Positions 46,735 to 60,461 of a DNA stretch of 64,000 nucleotides are shown piece by piece. Source of the stretch: Ustilaginoidea virens (lineage: Eukaryota; Ascomycota; Sordariomycetes; Hypocreales; Clavicipitaceae); contig NC_057319.1 in NCBI RefSeq assembly GCF_000687475.1, positions 5,683,405 to 5,747,404 on the forward strand, written 5' to 3'. Within the stretch, counting starts at the first letter, position 1; each line of letters begins with the position of its first letter. The notes beneath the pieces are model-generated. The model made no database searches, was not told the origin of the DNA, and saw nothing but the letters and a program-made list of their open reading frames with translations. The position numbers and the translations under genes are program-made.

Positions 46735-46899
46735 CACTTCGTTAGTAGCAATTGTATGTATGAAAAGGTGATGTTCTCGCGGTGGGGACGAGAGAAGAGG
46801 AAACGTGAAAATAAAAGAGAGGTCTCAGGCTAATCTATCGCGGTGTGCGGGGCTCACTAGCGAAGGTGCATAACAGTCCTTGATTACTATCTAACAAGG

Positions 46900-47640
46900 G
46901 CGAGTTGTACTCCTATCCCTTTGACTGTGTTAAAGTTGTCAGGAAGCAGGGAGAGAAAGCGGTATATTATAAAGGGTTGACCTGCCTTGACTCAATAATA
47001 CTCAAGTCACCAGCTATTTATAGTAGGCACGGGGGTAGCCCTAAGGGGCTACTGTTCCCTCGGTTACATGTGCCACATTCGTAGCCGAATATTACCGACA
47101 CATACGAATCTACCAGTATCCCCGCCGACACACCCCCCCAGGATATGCTTTATCGAGCATATCCTGCTATATAGCTAATTCCTATAGAAAATAAGATAGC
47201 AAATAGAACCATAGAAATCATTATACCGTAGCAAGAAGAGCGGTAGAGGTGCTATTATTGAAAACAACCCTTAGGGGTAAAAAATGCCCCTATTCGCACA
47301 TATCGTATGTAAGGAACGTAGAAAACGATGGAAAATAATAATAACCCATAAAATTTAAGTCCACGTAGGAAAATATATACGGCTAGTAAAATGCATCTTC
47401 TTAATCTGTTTAGTAAGGCTTTTTATCATCCTTATTATAAGGCATATCCTCGTTACGATAAATATTATAAGACTGCCCGGCATCATAAGAGTACTTTAAG
47501 ACTACTAGTCTAAGCTAACGGCGGAAGGTTTCAAATTTCTAGCCTATTAGGGGCTTAGTAAAACCATTAACAATTATATTACCTATCGGAACCTATATAA
47601 TATCAATAGAGAACTCTTCGCGATTTCGCCCGCACCTAGG
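46900..47640 (-). mobile_element. Truncated, mutated Ty1/copia element: RNase H end and 3' LTR
   Basis: On the minus strand the frame around 47500-47600 reads IVNGFTKPLIG then KFETFRR after a stop, the conserved C-terminus of copia polyproteins (ADGFTKPL...KF). Downstream lie a 9-bp inverted repeat (47142-47165), a G-rich tract (near 47140) suitable as polypurine tract, and an LTR-like region starting TGTGTCGGCGGG with a TATAAATA box near 47020. The inner end of the LTR is not fixed. Confidence 0.65.
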
Positions 47641-50600
47641 TAGCGGCACAGAACCGCCTCTAAAATCAATTCTGATAATCCTAATCGCTTCCTCTCATCC
47701 GTTTACCCCCCTCGCTTATAGCGCATCGCATCTAGGGAATAGACGCGGTAGGCGCGAACGAAGTAATAGATATCGACAGAGGGAATAGGGGCGGCATTAC
47801 ATATAGCCGCCACAACCCTATTATTACGATCGCGAATAGCATGCAGTATAACCAGACCGAAACTAAGCCTGCCTAAAAGCGGAAGCGACCTACTACTATT
47901 ATAATTAAAGAATCGATGAAAAAGCTTTAGGATTATATCCCCCTAGCGGTGCTAAGATGAATACGAGAAATTATAGAAACTATAGCTAATATAGCCCGCG
48001 GTAAGGCTACCTTAGACCCTATTAGCACCCTTACCGATATAATTTCGAAGACTATCGAAAAAGCTATTAAATTAGCCCTCTAGGATATCCCAAAATAGGC
48101 GCCAGCTACCACTTAGGCAAATATCGCGGTATAAAGATACGCCGCTACTACTATACTACCCTAATATACTATCGCTCCCCTTCCGGTCCTGCTATATATC
48201 TATAGGGAAATTTTGATTAAAGGCAATAATATTAGCAAGGTCCTATACAACTAAATACCGGTCGAAATTATAGATACCATTAATAGAGCTACTATTAGGA
48301 ACACTATAGTCGCGGCATACAGGCTATATAGCGGCGATACTATTATCACCTTTATAGAAAAAATAGCAAAAAGTCTTATCGCCGATATAACCTAGGTCCG
48401 ACCCGCCTTTAGGTAGGAAGTAGAATTAAACCGATACTTATTCAGTCTTATTATTAAGAATTTCCCTACTAGCTATATAGCAAATATCGTAACTAAAGAA
48501 ATTTATCGAAACCTTACTAAAGCGAATGGAGAAGGCTTTATTAGAGCCTCCCCCTGCTACCTATATAAGACTGCTATATATGCACCCCTAATTATAGGCG
48601 TAAACTCTATTAACCTCGCCAATAAGCTCTATAAGTCTAGTATTATCTACTAGGCAGAGATATTCGAAGCTAAACCTTATAATAACGCCTTATACCCCAA
48701 ATAGTGCTATAACTACTTTAAGTTTGGATATATCGCGGCCTACTATGCAGCAGCCTTGCAGTATAGCTGATATAGTATAGAAAGGCACCTAGAAGGGGAG
48801 TAGGCCTGCCTAATAGTCTCCTATAGATAAAGGGAGTTATATTTTAACTATAAAGGCCTACACCTAGTATAATCCCGCCTCTATAGAACCTCGAATAAGT
48901 AATAGGAGTTAGCTAGGAATTCTTATACTAGCCGACCCAGGCTTTTTATAGCGCCTCCTATAATATCTGCAAATATTACTCCTATCGCGGAATAGAACTA
49001 ATATAAAGTAGCTAATGCCTCGCCCCTAAGGGAACCGATCGAAAGTATTATCTTAAGAGAATCCTCCCTATATAAATATAACTACCGCTTTAGCTAAAAG
49101 GGCTCTATCTCTAGAGGAATATTTAATACTAGACTAAACTATACCCTTATTATATTCTTATAACCGATCCTAATGCTAAGATAGATTAAGACCCTATCGG
49201 CTTTAAAGCCCGCACTTACTCTAGCCTTAACCTCTGCCTCTATCGTAACTACCGATATACTACTGCTACTAACTCTTATACGCCTATCTATATAATATTA
49301 GTCTTTTATTAGAATATATAAAAGAAAACCTCCTTTATATAAATAGCATTTTACTACTAAAGCGAAGCTAATATTATAGCGATCTAAGAACCTACTGCGC
49401 CTAACCGCGCCCTGCCGAGCCTAAGCCTTAGTAAATATATATTAGCAGCCTATAGCAGACGAGCGGCGATATATATCTATAAGCGGTATGGTCCTAGTAT
49501 ATAGACCACCGAGAAAGGACCTAATTAGTATAAAGTCTACCTCTTTAAAATCGATATTTACTCTATCTACTCCCCGGGCTATAAATATAATTAGACTACC
49601 CCCCTTATAGACCTTATAAGGCTCCCGCCCTAACCCTAAAGCGTATTTATTAGGGACTTTAATATATACCATCCCTTATAGGATAGCCTAAATAGAACCT
49701 TACCTAATATTAATACCCTCTTCGACCTTATAATACGGTAGAGACTTAGCCTAGTAACCCCCCGCGGCAAAATTATATAGTAAGCGCCAAATAAAAGAAA
49801 TAGCACTATAAACCATGCCTAGGTTATATAAGACCTTACTATTAAGTACCTCGGCAATATAGACCTCGCTAGGTCTAACTATATCTTATAGCTTATCTAT
49901 ATCGATACCGGCAACCTATAAGCCGCTAAAGCCCACCCGAAAAATAGCTAGAAATCCCTCGACTAATACCTCGCTTAGGTAGAAGCTAAAAACCGCCTTA
50001 TGCTTACTACTACTACGGCCCTGCTTAGCTCTCCTAAAGAAATAGATATATATACCGAATAGCTTATTTGCTAACTCTAAGAAATTATAGATATTATAGC
50101 CCTAAAGAAAACCCCTAGAGCCCCTACTATAAAACCATAGTAGAATAACCGTATAAAAATAGCCGCTATTGCCGCGAAAAAAGTATACTAGAAGTAGGCA
50201 GTACGCTATACCCCCGAAAACTATAAGGCCGCTTAAGATGCAAAAGCTACCTAAACCTAAATTATATAAAAAGAGCAATAATACTCCTAGAGAAAAGCAT
50301 TAAAGAAAGCTACAGTATAGAATACAGACCTCTAGTCCCTAGAACGATAGGCCAGACTATATAATAGCCTCCCCCTTAAGTCTAAAGAAATCCTACTACT
50401 CAAATGCGCTAGCCCTAGCCATCCTTTAGTAACTATATATAGCAAAAAAGCATAGGTCCTCGCTTAATATTTCTTCCCCTAGTCCTATATAATATTTAAG
50501 GATATATTAGACCTAATTTTCCCCTAACTCGCTAATATAGAATTCCCGCCGTATAAGAGATTTATATATAAAAAAATCCGCACCGCCCTTTACTATATAG

Positions 50601-52174
50601 CTAGCTAAAAGGCCCCTAGACCGGATGGGCTACCTATAGGATTCCTTAAGGCATATAGCCCCCCCTTAATTATAACTTTTACCTACTTTCTTAATAAGTC
50701 CTACCGCATTAAGTACTACCCGGCTTAATTCCAGGAGGCCTATATAATTATATTAAAAAAGCCGGGAAAGAAACCAGAGGAATACTCTAAAGCGGGAGGC
50801 TAAAGACTAATATCCTTATTTAACCTAACTAATAAAGTCCTAGAAGCTGCGGTAATGCGCCGGCTTATTACTACCCTTAAGGAGGGCAACCTACTCCTAG
50901 ACCTTTAAATAGGAAATAAAGCCAATCGTTCTATAAATATAGCCCTTAATACTCTTATAGAAATAGTTCGTATAGTATAGCATTATAGTAAGATCGCCTC
51001 GCTCCTCTAGCTTAATATATCTATAGCCTTTAATATAGTAAACTATATTCGATTTACCTATCTACTTTTAGAAAAGGGATTACCGCTATAAATTACGGTA
51101 TAAGTCTATAGTTTTACCGACTCTCGTATAATATAAATTTACTTTAAGGGTAAATTAACTAATAACCTACCTATTACTACTAAGGTCCTATAAGGGTCCC
51201 CCCTCTCCTTTATCCTCTTCTTAGTCTATATTATACTACTTTACGAAAGGCTTAAAGAAGTAGCCTTTATTATTACCCTAGGGTTTATAGATAATACTAA
51301 TATTATAGTATATAGGAGGAGTATAAGGGAGATTTAGACCCTATTCGAAAAGGCATAAACGATTTATAACGAATAGTTTAAGTAAGCTAGGCTTAATTTC
51401 AATTTAGGGAAAAGTAAGCTTATCTATTTTATGCGCGCCTATAAGGCAGATAAGATGCCGGTCTGATTTAAAACTATAATAATTCAGCTAAAATAGTATG
51501 CCTATTTCCTAGGGGTTGAAATCCACTAAAAACTTTAGTAGCGTAAATATCGCGCAAAAATAGCTAAAAAGCTTGAGCGGTAGCGACTCGCCTTTATAGC
51601 AATAGCAGCCTCTATATAGGGATATTAATATAGAAAAGCCCGATTGGTCTATATATAGGTCATTCGCATTATTATCGCCTTTAGTACAGGAGTTTAGTAT
51701 ATCCTTACCGCCCTTAGCGGGGTAGTAAAAAGTATCGTAAAATTACTAATTATAGAATAATTATCTTGCCTTCGAACTATTATTAAGGCTTTTAAAGCTA
51801 TACTAATAGATATCCTTAAGACTAAAGCAGCTATACTACCTATCGACTTATATCTAAATTATATCTGTTAGTAATTCTTAGAAAGGATAGTAAAGACTAG
51901 GATAGCTAAGCGAATTAACCGCGCCTCTGCTATAGTAGTGGCGATACTTTAATATTATTAGCAGAGCGATTATAAAGGACTTTAGATATATATCCTATTC
52001 TTAGAACTCGACCTATAGTAGCTAATAGCTAAGGAATACCTGGCAAAAGAGTAGCTTACTAGATAGTCTAAATACCGAGCTACCGTAAAAGCGAGATAGC
52101 GGCGGTATAGGCCTATAGCGGCAGAAAGGGCCCTAGACTTTTAATCTACAGCTATAATAATTTAGCTCTATAAT
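47641..52174 (+). mobile_element. Degenerate Tad-like LINE, 5' part (gag-like, endonuclease, reverse transcriptase)
   Basis: Non-LTR retrotransposon with many stops. Visible in order: decayed CCHC zinc knuckles (about 48710-48800, CYNYFKFGYIAAY), an endonuclease-like part (about 49000-49950), and reverse-transcriptase motifs: RPDGLPIGFLK (50617-50650), AFNIVNYIRF (about 51035), PLSFILF (about 51200) and FIDNTNI in place of the FADD box (about 51285). Most changes are G-to-A or C-to-T. It ends abruptly at the Ty1/copia insertion and resumes at 59641. Confidence 0.75.
52170..52174 (+). repeat. Target site duplication ATAAT, left copy
   Basis: Identical to 59636-59640 on the other side of the element. 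Confidence 0.9.
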
Positions 52175-52878
52175 TGTTGAAATCAGCGCCTTTTTAGCTG
52201 TATTTTGGTACTAGTCTCGCTACCGTACGACGTCTCTACGTTGAGATATCGCGGTGGCTATACTAGGCGCTATGGTGGGGCACAGCGCCCCACAACGCCG
52301 ATTACAGTGGGCCACAGCGCCGGTCACGGCACCGGCACAGCGCCCCACAGCCGGCTACAGCGGCCGGTCACAGTGGGCCACAGGGCCCACAATAGGCGGC
52401 GCATTTCTACGGGATTACCAAATGGGCAAACCAGCACTTTCGGCCTTCTACATACAGTCACCCGCTACACCGGTCATTTACGGCAGACCGATATAGGGCT
52501 TCCGGCCCGTACGGCAGGCTGTTATAGGGCATCCGGCACACCGCTATAAGCCACTGGGCTTGGTTGGGTAGGCATTGGGTAGGATATTGGGCACGGTTGG
52601 GCAGGACGACTTTTCGTCGGGTTTTTCGCTATCTTTGCGGTTTTTTATTATTTTTAACCGCTCTTTCAAAATGGTAGAAATATGTCCAAAATTCCCTCTT
52701 TCTAGCTAGAATAGTCACCAACAATTAGAATCAGATTTCCTTGATATCTTTGCTCTGGTCAACCTCTTATGCGCTTTAAATCTTTAACCAGCTCTTTGTT
52801 TTATTCTGTAACGCCTTATACGCCACTGTCGGTATCCAGTATATTTCCAACAGTGTTCTGAATCACCATTTTGCAACA
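52175..52878 (+). repeat. 5' LTR of the Ty1/copia element
   Basis: 704 bp; same length as the 3' copy, with only scattered differences, nearly all A/G or C/T. Confidence 0.92.
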
Positions 52879-52892
52879 GGTTATAAGCCCGG
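52879..52892 (+). other. Primer-binding site
   Basis: GGTTATAAGCCC directly after the LTR matches the complement of the initiator-Met tRNA anticodon arm (GGTTATGAGCCC) but for one G-to-A change; internal tRNA priming is typical of Ty1/copia. Confidence 0.7.
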
Positions 52893-55800
52893 TGTCTCAA
52901 GGCTTCCAGCTTAAGACTTTTTTACGCTAACTTAGGATTTTAACGCATTTGGCAGCTAACCTTCCAGAAATCTACTAACAAGGGACTAATCATCCCAGAT
53001 TTAGGAACCTAGCTACCACACCAAGCTGCAACACATCCTTGCAACAGGATTTTCTAAGGTTATTCCTTAACGCAGCTTTCTTCTAGTTTTATCTAGATTT
53101 TCAGTCTTGATTTTCTTCGCATTTTTAAGACTTTCCGGCACCTTTTCTCTTCTTACAATGGCCAGTCAGAACGTTCCTGCTAATAACCCAGGCTATAATA
53201 ACCCAGGCCACATTAACCCAGGCTACCAAGTCCCTGACACGGCAGAGGTAGAAGAATCTGATAATAACCAGGAAATTACCCAACTCAGGGAAGACTAATA
53301 GGAAATAAGAAAAGAATTTAGTTATAAATTTAATCAAATGAACTCAAAAATCGATTTTTTGGCTAATAAGGTAGGCACCTTAGTAGACAGACTAATCAAG
53401 CCTGCTGCTAGCCTACTATCCTAGGATATAATAGATGTGGATACCTTCCAAACCCCTATGGGTAAAGGAAATAACCCACCATCACTACCCAAAGCCTAGC
53501 AGCAACCCCTGCCGGTTTTATCCAGTATTAGCAGCCAAATCAGCGCTATAGCTATTAAGGAACTAGCTAAAACAGCCAACGGATTCCAGGAATCCTAAAA
53601 GCTAAGGGGGGCATTTAACTTCGACTAATGGAAACAGGCCCTTATGATTCAACTTAGGGCACTTAATATCGCTAAATTTATCGAAAATCCTTCTATTGCT
53701 AGTAGTTTTAACGACTCAGAGCAAGCACTTTTACTATTACTTATTAAGAATAGTTGTATAGAAGGACCAGCTGCCGTTATCAACTGGTGCACTGACCTAG
53801 AGTCAGCCTTTACGTTACTTACTAAACAGTATTCTTACTTATCAGACATACAGCGGACCTACCTATACCCTGCCTTCCATCAACTAAATTTTATAGGCTA
53901 CAAGGGTACTTTGGAATCTTTCAACGCCTCCTTTAATAGCTACCTATCTAGGCTGCAAATTTTAGGCTCCTATATACAACCTTTCGACTAAATCAGCCAG
54001 TATTTACATACTGTAGAAGGGGTCTTTTTTCAGTGGGCAGAACGGCACTACACAATAATAAGAATCGCCTATACTTAGGGAAATACATCAAATATTAACC
54101 TGCAATTTTATATGGTTGATTTACTGGAAGAATAACGCATTAAAGGGTCATTAGTAGTAAGGGCTACCACCTATCTCGCAAAGGTCAAGGGTGCCGCTAC
54201 TAACAGCAATAGTAGCAAGCCAGCTAGTAATAATACTAGCAAGGGTGGTAAAAACACTACCACTAACGCTAATAAAAAGAAACAGGGGTCTTCTTCTACC
54301 CAACAAGGGTCTTCTTCAGCTACATAAGGCAAGCCGGAAAATAAGAAGAAGAAAGAAAAGAAAGATTCAGCTAATAAAGCAGATACCCCATAAAAGACCG
54401 ACGAAAAGGAAAAGACTGTTAATTCCTTCGTACTAAGGAATTATAATACTCTAAGTCTTACACCCAGTGAGACAGCCTATTCTTCCTTCTAGGACCGCGA
54501 ATGTATGCAATTTCTAGCTACCAGCTATAGTATATAATCCGGTGGGAAAACGCTAATAGATTCTTTGCTTTATGATACTAGTTCTATAGTGCATATCATC
54601 AACGATAAAAAGCATTTTACCTACTTCCAATACTATACCGGAAACAGACCAGTCATTAGCATAGGTAGTGGCCCAATTAAGCCTAGTGGGTGGGGCATAG
54701 CGCGTTTTACCGTGCTATAGGGCACCAACCCACCTTAGTGGGGCACCTTAGAGCTTACCAATGCCCTCTTCATACCAGCTTTTGACATTAATATTTTTAG
54801 CGGCGTTAAACACTATCTGAATCGTGGCAGTATTCAGGGCTAAAGCCTAGTTAATAGCAACAACAAGTGCATTGGGCTTCTTAATTTTAAGAAGTATAGC
54901 TTCTTTTTATAATAAAAAGGGGTAGATTCGCTGTTTTTATACTATACCAGCCAACCGGCTTTATACAGTATTTCGGTCGAATTACCTGCCCTAGCTAACC
55001 TAGAAGAATATAAGGAATATCCCCTACCAGAGGATTTACCTATCCTACTAGCTGACCCACCAGCTGACTCGCAAGCTAACCGACTAGCTAGTCCTGGTTT
55101 TTCGGTGGTACCAATAGAGGCTGCTATTCCTAATATAGCTCAACCACTATAGAGGACCCCGGTCGCCCTCAACCCTGCCCTAGTATCAGCAGCTAATACT
55201 GAGTATTAAAAGCTGCTATTACTAGCCGGACTTTGGCATATCCGGCTTGGGCATATTGGAATCCAACTTCTAAAGAAAACCTATGCATCAACTATAGGGT
55301 TACCTGATCTTAGTAAGGTAAAGGATTCTGATTTTAACTGTATCGCCTGTAAAAGGGTAAAGTCAGTTCGGCGTTTTACATCAGGGGCTATACCAGACCC
55401 TATGCATTATTTGGATATTATAGAGGGCGATATCTTCTAAATCAACCCTCTACTATATAATAAACGCCCCATTTGCCTTATCTTAGTAGACCGGAAATCA
55501 CGCTTCTATTGGGTGTATTTACTACCCAATAAAGAAGGACCCACGGTATTCCCAGTATTACAGGGGTTCTTCTAAGGTTTTAGGAATCGCTACGGCAAAT
55601 CAGCTGTTAAATTCCACTATGATGGTGGTAAGGAAATCAACGACGTTATCACAGCCTGGCTAGCTCTTAAGGGCATAGATTTTTTAACCTCTTCCCCTTA
55701 TATTTATGAGCAAAATGGGTTAGCAGAACGCTCTATATGGGTTATCGTTAACCGACTTAGAGCTATTATGCTTTAGTCTCGGTTACCTTCTTACCTTTGG

Positions 55801-58800
55801 TCTGTAGTGATTCTTAGTATTACTACCTTAGTAAATCTAATAGCAGTCTTAAATCGTTCTTCGTTACCTTTCGAGGAATTAAAGAAAGACTTTCTGGAAA
55901 TTACACACTACCACCTACCCGACCTTATTAGCTTTAGGGCTATTGGTGCGGCTGTAGAGGTGCTAATCCCTCCAGAAAAACGGGTTATTAGCTATAAGCT
56001 GGCCCCCCGGACCGAGTCAGGTAGGTTACTAGCTATGCTAGGTAACGGCACCTACCTTATTTATATCCTATATCGCCGGGTCATCACCAAGACCTCTTTT
56101 ATTACTTTCACCTACTAAAATGAAGGTATAGGCCCTATTTCAAGTAGCCTAGAGGGCAAATTCGACTTCCTACCGTCTTCTAATTTAGAGGGGGTAAATA
56201 TCGACTAAATTGCTTTAGAAGAGCCTATTTAGAAGTCGCCTCGGCAAAATATGCCTACTTTAGGCGTAGCCGAAGGCATAGGCCTACCACAGGCCACGGG
56301 CCCACCACAACTAATGGGCCTGCTACAACCAGTGGGCCCACCACAACTAGTGGGCCTACTACAGCACTCTGCAATATTTCCCAGCAATTCGCCGTTTTTC
56401 GATTCTAAATCGCTTCAGCCTAACTCAGCTTTTCAGCTTAGGCAAAACGGTCCGCTTTTACCGGCTAAGGAAAATACATCTTTTTCCCATACAAAAAGGC
56501 TGCAAATACTAGGAAATGCAGAAAGCTCTCGTCACTAGGAATCTTAACCACAGAGATTTTCCGAATCCATCACAAAAGTGGGCATGACCCACACAAGTGA
56601 AAATTCTGACTTGCCCCACACAATAAATTTTCAATGGTCCGAATCTTAAAGCCCTATATACACTAATTTTCTGCGACTTTCCGACACAATAGATTCTGCC
56701 TTTTCGCCCGGCTTCCTAGTAAATGCAGCATTTTGCCATAGTAAAACGCTGCCTACATTAGAATATCTGAAATTCGAGAGTCTAGATATCGCCTTAAATG
56801 AGAGACCGTAGGAGAAAATGTTTCGAGTATTAGAAAAGGTGCCTATTCAGCTATACCAGGTTAGGGCTATTAGGGGTAGAATTCGAGGAAGAATGCAGCC
56901 ACAGATACGAGACATGCAAGGTATCCTAGGTTATGGATACTATAGGTCACTTTTAGACCTACAGACTAACGACCAACAGTCTGACCAACAGTCTGACCAA
57001 CAGTCTAACCCACAGACTGACTAATGGGGTGCTTTCCCACCCACCTAGCCGAAAAACGACCAGATTTTCGGATACCTAGGCAGCCCCCCAGAGGCTTCTA
57101 TATAGGATTTCCACCCTTCCTATGCCTTTTACCAACAAATGCACGATATCTGCTATAAGGTAAAGGCTGCAAAACGGGCCCCAGAAGGTGTGCCTAATAG
57201 CTAGAAGGAAGTCTTATATAACCCACATAAGGATAGCTGGGTTAAAGCCTTATTTTCGGAATTCGAGTAATTAATCGATTTAAATATCTTCCAATTTATT
57301 CCTAAGACTAGTGTTCCTGCTAGTAGGAAAATATTGCATAACCGGCCTATTTTTCGCGTTAAGAAAGATGCGAATAATAACCCGGTTAAATATAAGGCAC
57401 GATTAGTTGTCAAAGGCTTTATGCAGGTATCTAGGCAAGACTTTATAGAGACCTATGCCTCTATTTCGATCCTACCAATATAGAGGATTATCCTTGCTCT
57501 TACTACTGCAAACAACTGGGAAATAGAGCAGATCGACTTTATTAGTGCCTTTCTAAATAGTGAACTACTAGAGATGATTTATATGGAGATTCTAGCTGGT
57601 TTTCTAGAATTTACAGAAAGCCTACTCTCACCTAACCCAGCCTTATAGTCTGACCAGCAGCGTCGTCGACTTCTAGCCTTGCTTACTAAGGTTAGATATG
57701 ACCCCTCTACATCATAAGTCATACTATTGAAGAAAGCCTTATATAGGCTAAAATAAGGCCCTCGCGAATAGCAGTTACGGTTAAAAGACCTTCTAGTGCA
57801 AGAAGGTTTTAAGCCGTTACTTTCTAATGCTGCCGTCTTCTATAATAAAGGAACGCATACCTTTATTATGACCTATGTGGATAACTGCTTGATTATCGGT
57901 CCGGATCTTAACTATATTGACCAGCTTAAGACTAAGTTCTATAAGGTTTACACTATAGAAGACCGAAGACCTGCCTCCTTCTTTCTTAGAGTGCAGATTA
58001 TTAGGGATAGAGAAAAAGGCCTATTATAGCTATACTAATCGCAATTTATTGCGGAAGTCCTTAAGAAATTCAACCTTAAGGACGCACAACCGCATCTAAT
58101 CCCACTATAGCCCGGTATACTCGCTGAGTCTAAGGCTAATAACACGCCGCTAGATGCTAGTAATCAATACTTATTCCAGCAGCTAATAGGGATATCGATG
58201 TGGTTGATAATAATATCAAGACCTGACCTTGCCTTTCTAACGTAATACCTATTACGATATATACAACAGGCTTCCACTATACAGCTTAATGCTGCTAAGG
58301 GCGCTTTTCGCTACTTAGCTGGTATGGCAAATACAGCCATTTATTACCGTTACCAAGCCGCTAAAGCTACTATAGTATTAGCTGCATTTTCTGATAGCGA
58401 TTTTGCTAGGTGCCGGCTGACTTCAAAGTCTACTAGTGGTTATCTTACTACCTTAAATGGTGGACCTATTAGCTGGAGGTTAAAACGGTCTTCGACTATG
58501 GTTTTATCAACGCTTGAAGCCGAATCTAATGCAATACTTAAGGCGCTTCGCAAAGTGGAATAGATATCTAATTTGTTTAAAGAAATCCAGGTCGATATTC
58601 AACGCCCGATACCACTATATTGCGATAACTAAGGGTCTATTTCAAACGCAAATGACCCAAATCAGTATGCCCGCACTAAGCATACCTTGCTTAAATTCCG
58701 GTATATACGTGAGAAGGCCTACAGTGGCCTGGTAAAAATATCTTATTTACCCACGACAGATATGCCTGCGGATAGACTTACCAAACCACTTCCAAGCCCG

Positions 58801-58923
58801 AAATTCCCCATATTTCGGCAGCTATTAGGGCTGCAATCCCTATAGCATCATCATCTTTTTTTCTGATTTTTTACAGGGTTTCTTTCTTTTATTCTAATGC
58901 TAGGATTAGCCATATTGCTAATC

Positions 58924-58931
58924 AGAGGGGG
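58924..58931 (+). other. Polypurine tract
   Basis: AGAGGGGG immediately before the 3' LTR. Confidence 0.75.
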
Positions 58932-59635
58932 TGTTGAAATCAGCGCCTTTTTAGCTATATTTTAGTACTAGTCTCGCTACCGTACGACGTCTCTACGTTG
59001 AGATATCGCGGTGGCTATACCAGGCGCTATGGTAGGGCACAGCGCCCCATAACGCCGATTACAGTGGGCCACAGCGCCGGTCACGGCACCGGCACAGCGC
59101 CCCACAGCCGGCCACAGCGGCCGGTCACAGTGGGCCACAGGGCCCACAACAGGCGGCGCATTTCTACGGGATTACCAAATAGGCAAACCAGCACTTTCGG
59201 CCTTCTACATACAGTCACCCGCTACACCGGTTATTTACGGCAGACCGATATAGGGCTTCCGGCCCGTACGGCAGGCTGTTATAGGGCATCCGGCACACCG
59301 CTATAAGCCACTAGGCTTGGTTGGGTAGGCATTGGGTAGGATATTGGGCACGGTTGGGCAGGACGACTTTTCGTTGGGTTTTTCGCTATCTTTACGGTTT
59401 TTTATTATTTTTAACCGCTCTTTCAAAATAGTAGAAATATATCCAAAATTCCCTCTTTCTAGCTAGAATAGTCACCAACAATTAGAATCAGATTTCCTTG
59501 ATATCTTTGCTCTGGTCAACCTCTTATGCGCTTTAAATCTTTAACCAGCTCTTTGTTTTATTCTGCAACGCCTTATACGCCACTGTCGGTATCCAGTATA
59601 TTTCCAACAGTGTTCTGAATCACCATTTTGCAACA
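58932..59635 (+). repeat. 3' LTR of the Ty1/copia element
   Basis: 704 bp. Compared with the 5' LTR the differences are transitions (for example GTATTTTGG against ATATTTTAG near the start). Confidence 0.92.
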
Positions 59636-59640
59636 ATAAT
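59636..59640 (+). repeat. Target site duplication ATAAT, right copy
   Basis: Matches 52170-52174. Confidence 0.9.
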
Positions 59641-59860
59641 AGCCTCTTTAAATATAAATCGGCCGTATTTACCTAGTTTTATATAGAAAAAATCGGACTA
59701 AACTCCTTCCTCTATTAGTGCTAAGTCCCTACTATGCCTTTGCCTCTCTACTAATATAGGGAGGCCCCTAAAGACTATTATTACCTAATCCTCTCTTACC
59801 TAAAATATAGACGATATCAGAGTCCCTTCTAGGGGCAGGGTCAGGCCAGTAGGTCGCAGG
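59641..59860 (+). mobile_element. Tad-like LINE, 3' part after the interrupting element
   Basis: Continues the frame that was broken at 52174: KYKSAVFT then IEKIGLNSFLY, the conserved region before the C-terminal zinc finger of Tad-type LINEs. The outer end is approximate. Confidence 0.65.
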
Positions 59861-60460
59861 TTCGGTATATACAGATGCGCGCAAATTTTCGCGTGCACGC
59901 AAAGTACTGCTCTACTAAAAAAAAATTTCCTGGCTTAATTCAGATAAGTGAGGGGCAACCAGTCGCATAGAGTACTAGTATATTAAGAGGCGCGCAAATT
60001 TTTGCGTGCACGCAAAGTACCACTCTATAATTAAGGGGCAACTGGTTGCTCTACTCTAAGTGGCAACTATTCGCATAAAGTACTTATACATAGAGAGCCA
60101 TGCAAATTTCGCGTATATATAAAGTATTATTCTATAAATGAGGGGCAACCGTTTGTATAAGGTACTAGTATATATAGAGCCACGCAAAATTCGCATATAT
60201 ATAAAGTACCACTCTATAAATAAGGGGCAACTATTTGCCTAGGCAACTATTTACCTAAAAAACTATTTACCTAGGCAACTATTTTACTAGGTAATTATTT
60301 GCCTAGGCAATTATTAGTATATATAGAGGCATATAAATTTTCGTATGTATATAAAGTACCACTCTATAATTAAGGGGCAACTATTTCCTTAGGCAAATAC
60401 TTATAGAGGCACGTAAAATCTATATATATATAAAGTACCGCTCTTTAAGTGACTATTTGA
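59861..60460. repeat. Irregular subtelomeric repeats
   Basis: Recurring pieces of the form CGCGCAAATTTTCGCGTG, AAAGTACCGCTCTATAA and AAGGGGCAACTATTTGC in changing order and spacing; the same pieces make up the regular satellite that follows. Confidence 0.7.
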
Positions 60461-60461
60461 C

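Larger units (their letters stand above)
52175..59635 (+). mobile_element. Full-length but inactivated Ty1/copia LTR retrotransposon
   Basis: 7,461 bp with two 704-bp LTRs beginning TGTTGAAATC and ending TTTTGCAACA. Gag begins at 53159 (MASQNVPANNPGYNN) and is soon stopped. Integrase zinc-finger region at about 55230-55360 (HIRLGHIG ... CIACK), integrase core after it, reverse transcriptase at about 57370-57900 (YKARLVVKGFMQ, then YVDNCLII in place of YVDD) and RNase H at about 58390-58560 (DSDFARCRLTSKST). Many TAG and TAA codons interrupt every domain, mostly at former Gln, Trp or Arg codons. It sits inside the LINE and is flanked by a perfect 5-bp duplication. Confidence 0.92.

Noticed and set aside
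49442..49672. 76-codon open frame on the minus strand inside the LINE
   Set aside because: Antisense of the decayed endonuclease region; AT-rich bias opens the frame.
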